NCBI GenBank assembly: GCA_003342895.1
Contig: PTFA01000229.1
Location: forward strand, 991,200-1,055,199
From: Casuarius casuarius
Lineage: Eukaryota > Chordata > Aves > Casuariiformes > Casuariidae
Direction: 5' to 3'
DNA: 64,000 nucleotides
Shown here: piece by piece, positions 24,691 through 34,500 of the stretch
Layout: each line of letters opens with the position of its first letter
Position numbering within the stretch: the stretch's first letter is position 1
Notes under the pieces: generated by a model
What the model was told of the DNA's origin: nothing
Databases searched by the model: none
Seen by the model: the letters and a program-made list of their open reading frames with translations, nothing else
Program-made: the position numbers and the translations under genes

Positions 24691-25020
24691 TCTCCGTTGG
24701 TGCCGAGCGTGGGCTGGGGAGCCAAGGGCCACCCGGCGCAGCAGGGCAGTGCTGGCCAGGCAGCACGTGGGGCTGGTGTCTCCCCAGGGCTCCCACCAGC
24801 AGCACCAGGTCCTGGCTGCTGGTGCACTAGCTCGAACACGGCTCCCAGGCCAAGGGGCCCCAGCCCCAGGAGTTTTCTCATGCAGCTCTGCCTTGCAGCT
24901 TTGCAGTTCCCACAAAACTCGCGTCCAAAATTACCCAGCTCTGCCATGTCAAAGCGGACCATAAATCGAGGTAGCTAAGAGCGTGGGGTGCAGAGGACGC
25001 TAAAGGGCTTGTTGGTGTGA
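24691..25020. other. GC-rich patch, unidentified
   Basis: A sharply bounded GC-rich segment with several CpGs. Frames of up to 128 codons are open on both strands, as expected from the composition, and none has a recognisable domain. Its left edge carries TGGTGCCGAGCGTGGG (24699-24714), which loosely resembles a lysine-tRNA retroviral primer-binding site, and an AATAAA sits about 145 bases upstream. I see no gag or pol sequence after it, so an old LTR element is only a possibility. Confidence 0.5.
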
Positions 25021-26369
25021 ACAGGGCCCCAACACAGATAAATTCATAAGATCTTTCTACTCTTCTTGTCTGTCCTCTACAGTCTTCGTCTGTGTCCTGC
25101 CTGTAGTATACTACTCACATCCAAGCATGAGATCATGGTTTTTCTATTTCTTCACCTCACAACTATGTTTGAAGACTTAAAGGCCTGCTAAGAAATAAAA
25201 ATAGAAAACAAATGACTATGAGATATGCAAACAGTAGATTATTAGAACAAGCTATATCTGCAAGATATTTTACAAAAATAAATACAATTTTCTAATGCAG
25301 TGGCTTATTTTCCCCTTATTTTTCTAAAAATTAGTCACTTTTTCCAGAAATGTCACTTTTCCTATATAGAAGATTGCAGTGTTCCCCATATATTGTTCTT
25401 TTACAGTCATTATGATATTTTCTACATTAAATACCAAAAAGTCTGGCATAGTGTTGAGACAAGTTACAATTTAGGGTCACTTTGGTAAGGAACCTGAGGT
25501 GTAATTTATGTGTGAGAAATTACAAGGTACAATGAACATCTACAGCTAACAACTCCTGTTTCATAAATATTTAGTTGTCGCCTAGAGTATGTTTAGTTTA
25601 GATAAATTTGATAAACTAAAGTGTCTTCATTTAAAAAGAGAAGAGAAAAGGGCTTAGGTAGATATGCTCCGATAATATTTAGCTGGAAATATATTTACAT
25701 TCAAGTGATAAAAGTAACAAATGGCATATGTAGGACAAACACCAAAACTCCTCCTGATAAGGTGATTTCCACTGCCACAATAAAGCTGAACCAGTAGATA
25801 TTGCTTTTTCTTTTCCTGAAGACAAGAAAGCTTAAATTATGATGCAAGAAATTTCAGCTGGGAATGTGTCTTAATGAATAGCCTTTGATACTGATAAAAA
25901 GGTAGCTTATGAAAACTTAATACACAAAGTTATTAGCACAAGACTTTAGTACAAATTCTTAACCATGCCTGTGTGGCATTCACAGCATTTGCTGGGAATT
26001 CACACTGTTTTTCACAGTATTTTATGCATTGGCTAAGTGTAGACATACCTTTGAAAGCTTTGGTGCTATACTAAACTGCATCTAAAAATTTCCAGCTCAG
26101 ATATGCTACTCTTCTGTCAGGCTTTCCTTCAAGTGAAGAGGCAAAAATAGGTCTATATCTGCCATAGCCACTTTTAGTCATAGAAGCACCCTCTGTGTTT
26201 GCATGCGTGTATATACATACATATATGAGTCTTCAGGCACATAGCACAATGAAATTTCCTCAGAAATATTTGACTGTTACACCTAATAATAATTTTATTA
26301 TCAGTTCCAGACAAGAATGAACACACCATATCCTTTACAAGCTAAACTATATTGGAAGAAACAAGCCAC
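25021..26369. other. AT-rich non-coding stretch, no gene seen
   Basis: Unique-looking AT-rich sequence. There is a 62-codon frame at 25300-25488 without known domains and a short TATACATA run near 26208-26226. Confidence 0.65.
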
Positions 26370-26745
26370 GGCTAAGCTCAAAATGTAATTAATATAAGCA
26401 GCTAAAATGGCTGTGTGCAAAACTGATGTTTATGTTAAATCTATCATTTTTTCAGCATTTAAACTTAATGGGCTATAGGAAAATCAGCTGAAGGTGTAAT
26501 CATTTCTTGGTTACTGCTGTTTTTATCAAATCTGTCTTCTTGTCATGATAAATGTCTTGGCTTCCACCTAAACAGAACATGCACCATAAACTCCTTCCAA
26601 ATGATTGTAGATAAAAAAGATGGAAGAATACTCCTGAAATAATATATTATAGTTGCTGTCCCTTTGGTGCTTAGCTGAGTTCAGATTGATTGTTTACAAG
26701 GATTAATTTTAGCATCCATCTTTGCAAATCTGTATTCCTCGTCAT
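26370..26745. promoter_or_regulatory. Candidate conserved non-coding element
   Basis: About 375 bases of balanced, non-repetitive sequence without a long open frame. It contains several developmental transcription-factor-like sites: TAATTAAT at 26386-26393, TGTTTAC (forkhead-type) at 26691-26697, GATTAATTTT at 26701-26710 and TTTGCAAAT (octamer-like) at 26721-26729. Such texture is typical of vertebrate enhancers in gene deserts. It is inference only; I made no alignment. Confidence 0.3.
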
Positions 26746-27887
26746 GCAATTAGAAAGGAAAAAAAAAATACTACAGTAAACTCCTCACTACAGTCTAAAC
26801 TACAGTCCAGAAAGTTAACTATTGAGAGATATTTCTGAACATAGAGTGTCTTCCTCTCAGCCTGCTCAGGGCCTACCAAAGCTAGACAATGAACTAATTC
26901 AGTCAGAAATCAGTTCAGCAAGAATATTTGCTTACAACTAGTCCGTATTTGGTTTGTGAGTCTGCTAACCATCCTATATCAAGAATGTCTCTGTTTTCTC
27001 AGAATTTTTAGATAAGTGATGTCAATTGCATCTTAAGTTTCAACAAGTATTAATCAGGGTAAAGTGCTGACTTTTTTGGAGAGAAAACTGTTTATGCTCA
27101 TAGGGTCTGATTCTGTTTCCTTTAATCACAGAAACACACCAACACACGCTGCCTTAATTACAAGGTTAAACAGGTTTCTCAAATTCTGAGTTTTGATGTC
27201 TCACCCAATCCTCCACAGCACTGAGAGGCTGTTCCTTGAATAAGTGTTGGAGGAAAGTGAGAAGGCTGCGGGGAATGTGCATTTGCAAATATGTCTTAGG
27301 GGAGGGGAACTGAACATAATTCCTGTATTAACATAAATAAGCTTAGAAGCATACAGACACAAGCTATGTGACACTTAGGAGTGCCGGGAGGTGGGCTTGG
27401 TGCCTCGCGTGGGGCTGGGAGCTGTCCTTCAGGGGAAGCAGAAAGAACCTCGCGCCACTGACAGGGTGCAATAACTAACACCAGCAGCATATGTTCAGGG
27501 ATCTTTTCGGATTTGATGTGGGCTTTTGACTTCTGCAAAGGGGTCAGATAGTAAATATCATCCACCCACCCAGGAGTATTTGGAAGTAAAGCGTCTTTGA
27601 ATTAAATTATGTTAGTTTTAATGTAGTTTTCTATTGCTGAAGAATATTGTAGTACTACAGAACCTTCAAAACAGCAATCATAATTCTAGGACAGAAACTT
27701 AATTGAGCTGTGGCAACTAATCCCAGATGAGGTCCTGTCTATATGTTGACTTCAACAGATCTCAAAACATACCCTGCTTTTTATTAATTACTTGGACACA
27801 TTCTTCTTATAGCAGGTTTTTTTTTTAAAGATGAATAGAGTCAGGAAGCCAGGCCATTACACTCCTATACTACCAAATGAAAGTCAA
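26746..27887. other. Non-coding stretch with a small GC-rich segment
   Basis: No gene seen. A GC-richer segment lies at about 27370-27470. The 89-codon minus-strand frame crossing it (27296-27565) has a low-complexity Pro/Ser/Ala stretch and no known domain. Confidence 0.6.
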
Positions 27888-27975
27888 CCTTCCTTTTTTG
27901 TAGAATATTTAATCATAATCCCAAAAATCATCCTTCCTTTTTTGTAGCATATTTAATCATAATCCCAAAACATCA
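27888..27975. repeat. 44-bp tandem duplication
   Basis: A 44-base unit beginning CCTTCCTTTTTTGTAG occurs twice head to tail (27888-27931 and 27932-27975), with about two differences. Each copy contains an ATTTAATCATAATCCCAAAA segment. This is a local duplication, younger than its surroundings. Confidence 0.92.
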
Positions 27976-28189
27976 TGCAATACAGATGACAAGCATGCTC
28001 TGCTATTCTAAGTGAAGCCATATGCAATGCAGACTTATTGTAGAACTCCCAGTATACTATCTTCAAATGTTATTTTGAGCTTGGAAACACAAAGCACTTT
28101 GCATTTAAATTAAATATTATTGCACAGGGAGACAACATACGTTCAATATTTCTAGTTTATCATGGAAAAACTGTTAGGTTATGTGATAC
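27976..28189. other. AT-rich non-coding stretch, no gene seen
   Basis: Short unique-looking AT-rich spacer between the tandem duplication and the GC-rich patch. Confidence 0.65.
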
Positions 28190-28430
28190 AGAAGCATGTC
28201 TGCCCCCGCATGGGAGCGCAGAGGAGCTGTGGCCAGTGAGGACCCCGCACCATGCCAGGAGAGGGCTCGTCCCATGCAGGCCCATTTCTGTGCCCCGCGG
28301 GGGGACCCCAAATCCTGTCCTTCTTCCTAGGTTCCCCAATGGGAGCCACCTGCCCCACATCATGAGGACCCCACCAGCCTCATGGGGAGGGCTTGCAGGT
28401 GAGCAGGTGAAGTGTGGGTGGAGAGCTGGA
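28190..28430. other. GC-rich patch with internal repetition, unidentified
   Basis: A GC-rich, CpG-containing segment. TGAGGACCCC occurs at 28237 and again at 28363, each followed by similar CCA/GGGAGGGCT-like sequence, so it may be a diverged minisatellite with a unit of about 126 bases. Frames on both strands (28160-28363 and 28236-28667) are low-complexity Pro/Gly/Arg and unrecognised. Confidence 0.5.
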
Positions 28431-28440
28431 GAGGGAATGG

Positions 28441-28504
28441 ATGTGTGTATATGTATATATGTATATATGTGTATATGTATTGTTTATATGTGTGTGTCTG
28501 TGTG
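28441..28504. repeat. TA/TG-rich microsatellite
   Basis: Alternating TATG, TATA and TGTG units over 64 bases, following the GC-rich patch. Confidence 0.92.
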
Positions 28505-29974
28505 CCTATTGGGAATAGCTCAGCCTTGCTGCTGCCCGGACTGGGAAGCAGGGAGCTGCATCCATCTTGTCTCTATTAGGCTGCTGGATTCAACACCCCC
28601 TGACAAAAACCAGAGGTGCTCAGCAACTACCCACAGAGTATTACATCTGGCATTTATACAAAAATAGCATAGCTGGCCAGTGCTGTGACCATATTTGTTT
28701 ACAGCTAATACATAATTTTATAATATATTCATTTCTCAAGATTTATATTTTTTGCAAAAAAGAAGTGTTTTGTTGTTTGTTTATTTGTTTAATATATCAA
28801 GTGTGCTTCATAAACTTGGCTTAGGGCCAAGTTCCTACACCTCCCCACAATCTTCAGGTACTTTGTGGAGAGGTTGGACTGTGTCAGATCTTAGACTGCC
28901 AAGATCCTTGGCTACCAATGCCCTCTCAAGGTTCCCAAAATGCCATTTTCCTATATGCAAAGTGCCAGTGTGGCTACATGTGAAGTGGGGAACCTGGCTG
29001 CACTCAGGCGCTTCAGATGTAAATGAGCTGGTGGTCACATCTTAATTCACATCAGAGCAAAACTGGGATATGCACCGACCTGTTTCAAAGGCCCTGGTTT
29101 CCACAGAAAGCAGATTTGGGTGTATGTTGCAGATTGGAGCTGTCCACCCTCCATAAATCACAGCCATGACAATCAGAGAGTCAGGTTTCATGCTGTGCTG
29201 CAACACACACCTACAACAGTGCTACATTCGAATTATGACAGAATCTTTTTTTCAAGAGTAGCAAAAGCTCTCTGAATTTCTAATATAGGAATAAGAAGTG
29301 CCAAGTTATTTTGAATAAAGTATAGCATTTGGCCCCAAATCTTAGTTTAAAAAAATGCTGAATCTTCCCTTTAAAGGGGGCATGCTTGGTCCAGAAGACA
29401 CGGAAGTACAAAAAGGATTCAAAGGACAACAGACACTTAAATATTACCATTTCCTTTGTGAAAGCACTAAGAAAAAGAGGGTAAGATACTGAGAAAGCAG
29501 CAGAATTTATTTTTTTTCTGACTTGAACCTTCTGAAAGTCTATGTTAGCAGGGAGTGGGGGAATAAAACGTTATAGCATAGACATTCAAACCACCTAATG
29601 GACACAGTAAATTTGGTATCACTAGGTTTCAAGCTGTTGCATCACCTAAATCAGTCTTTATATGGAAAAGTGCCCACAGAGTCAAATTATATAACAAGCA
29701 GAAAGATGAAGCCAAAAAGTAGAGAAATAATGGTGCATCTGCTATGGAAGTAAATATAGTACCAGAGATGATATTGATGATGACATCCCTATTTTATTTA
29801 GTAGACAAAATTTAGATTAAGAATGGAAAATTAGAATAGTATGTGTCTGTTTTTATCACATCACCCACCGGCAAAATGTTGCCCTAGGCAATGAGTGTGC
29901 AGTTACTAATTTTAGTGTTTGCTTGTGGTTCAACCCAACGCATAGCCAGGGTTCACTTAAAAAATGCAACTTTC
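28505..29974. other. Non-coding stretch, no gene seen
   Basis: Overlapping frames at 28567-28824, 28752-29045 and 28835-29038 have no known domain. The segment 28820-29110 is less AT-rich than its surroundings but is not recognisable as a repeat. Confidence 0.6.
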
Positions 29975-30130
29975 ATATATAATTATTATATGTATCTATG
30001 TATGTATATTTATAGATATTTATGTATCTATACATAGACATGCATATCTATTTAAAAGGTAGATATATATTTGCAGAGTATGCATTATACATATGTCTTT
30101 ATATATACACACACACACACATATATATAG
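29975..30130. repeat. TA/GTAT-rich low-complexity tract with (AC)n
   Basis: A 150-base run of TATG, TATA and TATC alternations ends in an AC run (30108-30120) and ATATATATAG. It probably extrudes or melts easily. Confidence 0.9.
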
Positions 30131-31445
30131 ATGTATGCAAATAAGTATTTTTGTAAACATCTGTGGACATATGAGAGTTAACACAGAAATCTCTCTTAAA
30201 ACACATCCTACCCAAATGTCAGAAGCTCCATACATTTAACCCTGTACCATGTGAATCAACCCTTATGTGACAATGAAAAAAAGCTTGCACTTGTTCATGT
30301 TCTTGTCAAAAGCTAGCTGAATCCACCAGCCCTGCAATTATCAGCCAAGAAACCATACAGTGTTGTTTATGATAATGCATATATTTGCCTTGCAATGGCT
30401 TGGACTGCAGCACAATTTTTATCAAGTTTTCTTCCCACAATGATCATATGGCATATACTCTTCCATCAGAAGCACAAGGAGAGAAGTTTGGAAGAATTTT
30501 GCAGTATTTCCTCTGTAATGCTTGTGTTACGTACAGCCCTACCAGCTGGACCCACAACTCTTTACCTCATTTGAGGTTACAATCAGTGCACCTTCATGCT
30601 TATTTTGTGTATTCCCTTTATGTTGCTAGCAGCAGCCTCCACAACTGCAGTCCCTTTTAAAGACAGCTTTCAAATGTAGGCAATTGGGACCTAAAATACT
30701 AATTCTGTAATGCTAAGTCTATATTAGTTTTCTCCACAATTGTTCACACAGCTGGTGTGAGAAGATTTACAAAGCCAAGTACCCCAGTAGTATTGTTAGA
30801 ATGTTCTTTTTGTTGTATTGGCAGAAAATGTGTGATGCACCAAGTAAATCCGCAATGGTCTCTGTCCCAAGAAAGTCAGATTCCGAAAGCCAGAAGACCA
30901 TAGTAGGAGGTAAACAGCAATCATTTCTGTACAGATTAAAACAGTTTATCACAGGCAGCACATCAGGAAAAAAAAATTTGTGTAACTCTACGTTCTATAA
31001 GTGGAGAAGTGCAATCTTTTATAATACAAACCCATATTACATGTCTGGATGAAAAATCAACCACAAATTTCTTACCAATCTACCCTATTAGAAAGCATCA
31101 TCATCTGCTGTGGACTCTGCTCCCTCTGATATATGGCAAATGCATCTAAATCTTCTGTCCTAACATCTACCCAAATACTTACTGATATATTAATCAATAA
31201 AATTCAACATTATTATAAGAAGCTATTTTTTTCATACCTTTATAGCAAAAGTCTATTCAATTTAATATTTAGGAGATTTAGGAGATCTAATCTAACAAGT
31301 TGTCCAGTGAGGAACAGAGATTTAAAATCCTAAATACTTGCTGAAACCTTCTACGGTCTACATATTTTTATTTGTATAAAGGCTCAAAAAAGTGTGTGAG
31401 TCCGTATGTGATTCTTAATGCCAAAATGAACTAGAAGCTAAGGGC
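30131..31445. other. Non-coding stretch with one exon-like segment
   Basis: Contains the exon-like segment at 30825-30909. Other frames (30385-30660, 31133-31333) have no recognisable domain. Confidence 0.55.
30825..30909 (+). other. Exon-like segment with acceptor and donor
   Basis: A pyrimidine-rich stretch ends in GGCAG at 30824, and the 85-base segment ends at GGAG followed by GTAAAC (30910-30915). One frame is open through both boundaries, beginning KMCDAPSKSAMVSVPRKSDS in the segment. The base composition is coding-like, with two CpGs in an AT-rich area. I do not recognise the peptide and see no neighbouring exon, so it may equally be chance. Confidence 0.15.
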
Positions 31446-31560
31446 TGGCCTATAAAAGTTGCTCACGTAGGATAGCACTTACTTGAAAGGAGTGGCTTTA
31501 ATGGAACTGCTTGCGTCAGTAAGTGCTTATCAGCATGAGCTAGGGCTCCACAATCTGGCC
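31446..31560. repeat. Possible ancient sauropsid interspersed repeat
   Basis: Elements such as GTTGCTCACGTAGGATAGCA, ACTTACTTGAAAGGAGTGG and GCTAGGGCTCCACAATCTGG follow an order I remember from an abundant, old sauropsid repeat. Its consensus has TTACTCACGTG, a CCCATTGAAGTCAATGGGA core and a GCAGGATCGGGCC end. Divergence is high and I cannot name the family. Confidence 0.4.
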
Positions 31561-34500
31561 TTTTAAAGAAAATTGCTTCTCTGAGTTTCAGGTGGCACAT
31601 TATGCAAGCCTGTACTGCAGCACCTGCAGTGCATGATATAGAACAACATATGCTTGTCTTATGGCACCATTTATTCAGAAATAGCACACAACACATCTGA
31701 TGCTAAACAGAACAAAACACATCAACACATTTGTTTTCAGAACAACCAACTATTTTAAGCCCATGAGTTTTTCTTGAGTTTGGTGGGGTTTTTGATTGCT
31801 TGTTTGGGGGAGAGAGAAGATGTTCCTTGCATTTTTTAGAACATTTGCTACAAAGTGACACTTTAATCAAATCAAATAAAACATTTGGGTAAAGTAAGAT
31901 TTTCTGGAAACTTTCAGCACATCATTAATGATTATAAAACCAAAAGGATATGCTTTCCTTAGGTGTTAACATCAAAATTAGCAGCAGAAAATACTGTGTC
32001 TGTATTAAAATGTTGATTGTGACTATGTTCTTTTTTCTGAAGTTGATTGTTGATAAAACCCAAATCCAGTTATGATTTGTGGTTTCAGTGATTTCCTATA
32101 ATAAACAGAGGAAGATCCAAAATCTCACAGAAGCCGTATAGATTCCTAGGAACTGCTAGGCACACTGTCAGCATGTAATTCAAGAAAGGGTAAAAGAGTA
32201 TGTGTGTGAATTATTTAAAACCAAAAGAGAGAAGAGAGGCCAGAAGTTATCTGTATTGCTGTTCATGAACCAAACCCCAGAGTAATGTAAAGGCCAGCTG
32301 AGCTGGCAGTAGCAGGACCAGAAAGTATATTTAAATATTCTGACACTGAAAGGTCTTTGGCATGGCAGTGAACTGCAAAGAAGTGTGTATGTAGCAGTGA
32401 AATTGGTGATAGCTACCACCTGACTCTCCTACTAGACATAAGACCTCACTTGTGTGAGATGAGGCAAGATAGCGCTACCTTGCAATTCAATATTCAATGA
32501 AAGAACTTGTCATCTGTTTCAGTGAGTCCAAGAAAAGGAAATACTATGAGGAACAGATTCTGGATGGAGCAGGAGGTTGCACTGACAGACAAACAGAGCT
32601 GTGGTCTAGGCAGCTGATTATAAAAGAGAGACAGAAAGGAGGACAGCCTAAGGGCTAGGGATGAGACTCTATAGAGAGGGTTGCGTTCCCTTTGCTCGGT
32701 ATAGAATACTTTCCTACAAAGTCTAACTGATTCCAGCCAGATCATACCAGATTGCTTCCCCACATTTGCTTTCACCTACAGTCCATGACTCGAGGGTTCA
32801 GATGTGAGGGTCTAAAGGCTAGTTTTTTGAAGCACAGCTGTGACACCTCAGCTCAGCTCTGTCTTAAGAAGTTGTTGCTGAGCTTTGGAGGTGTATGTGA
32901 GCTAAGACAAGTTTTCTCATGCAACATGAGAAAAGTAGAAACAAACAACCAAAACTGTTGAGTCAGCTATAAGTAGTAACTCCTTGGCTAAAAAGAAACA
33001 TAATGAAGTTAAAAGGTATAAGTCCAAGAATAAAAAAAAACAAAGTTGGAATATGATGACAACACAGCAAGGTGGGGAAAGAGTCCATTCCAGGATTAAG
33101 AGGCCAGACTTCTCCACCTTATTTGCAGATGTAAGCAGATGATGTAACTGAGTGCACGTATGAGGACTGACAAGCTTTCTAATGCTTAATCCAATAACAA
33201 ATTAGCCCTTGCTAACAATAAAAAAATTGTTATGTACTCATAAATTATCAATAACACTGATTTCAGAGTTTCCTCATATGATAAAAGATGTCCAAACACA
33301 AGTCACTTGGTAGAGAAAGGGTCACTCTTCTGCCAAAGAAGAATAGCAACAAAAAACTTTCAACGTTATCATAGTGAAATATCCAGTGTGTGTAAACAAT
33401 TTACTTACTAGGTTCAAGCAGAGTTGCTTTGGGATGTTGAGTAGATCTAAAGATTTTCCTTCATTATTGTTTTCAGTATAGGCAGTCTATGAAAACTATT
33501 GTGTCATGGTCTAAGACTCAGCTGTGCTATTATTTTTAGGTAAGGCCATCCTACTACTTTGTCTGTCTTCATTCTGCAGTGTCAGAGTGTCTTCTCTAAT
33601 ACATCCATCTAGGCTGATATCCGCATATGAGCATAGACTTGTGAAATTATTGGGCTTTGTGACAATTGTTTCCCCCTTTAGCTATACACTTCACAATTTT
33701 CATGAAGTGATGGCAGCTCCAAGGAATTTAAATCATACTGCTTTTTTTTTTTCCCTCAGTAACTCTTATAATGATATTTAATGCTATACTACATGCTTGA
33801 CAATGTCTGCGTTAGCAGCTGCAATTTCAGCATCATTTTCACAAAAACGGTAAGACAACTGCATATCTAGGAAAGCTATTCGTTTATTGGTATATTGGGG
33901 AGAGAATAAGACACAATGGTGTTGCTAAACAATTTCAAAATGCAATTTAACATTATCCAAGTTCTTGTGAAGCTGAAGTTAAAGGTTTCATAATTTTCAC
34001 GCTCACACTCAGCTGTGGTAAGACTGTCAGAGAAAAATCTTGAAATGAATTTGTTCATTAAGAAAAAAAAATGGAAATGAGATTAAGCACATCCCTCAAA
34101 TATGCAAAATAGTGCTTTGATTTATATGCACTCTTCAGACCTCTAGGTCTTCAGCTTTAATAAGAATATGTTTTGTGTTTTATCTTTTTCATAACATTTT
34201 TAATGAGGAATCAAAGTCTTTAGCTAAGAATTCCTCTATAAAAAAATGTTTTTTCTACCTAAGCACAGATTTGTGTGTGCCAATAGTAGAATCTAAGCAC
34301 TTGATCCTCCACACTAAAATCAGCGGCAAGCTGTTCCTGGTTTCTGATGCTCTTTACATAATTCCAGGTAACCCCCACTCCCATGACAGACTCCTTCCCT
34401 CTTATTTTGCAGTTATATTTTCTGCCACGTAAAAGGGAGCATGTAAGAAAGATTCTTGTCCCAATGAGCAGTCTTTGTATGATAATTTGCTTCTGTTGTT

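Noticed and set aside
24699..24714. Retroviral lysine-tRNA primer-binding site
   Set aside because: The match needs gaps and several mismatches, and no retroviral coding sequence follows. It is kept only as a low-confidence finding.
24592..24978. Several overlapping frames of 69-128 codons on both strands
   Set aside because: All strands and frames are open together because the patch is GC-rich. None shows a domain or splice structure.
28236..28667. 143-codon plus-strand frame
   Set aside because: It spans a GC-rich patch and a TA/TG microsatellite. The product is low-complexity.
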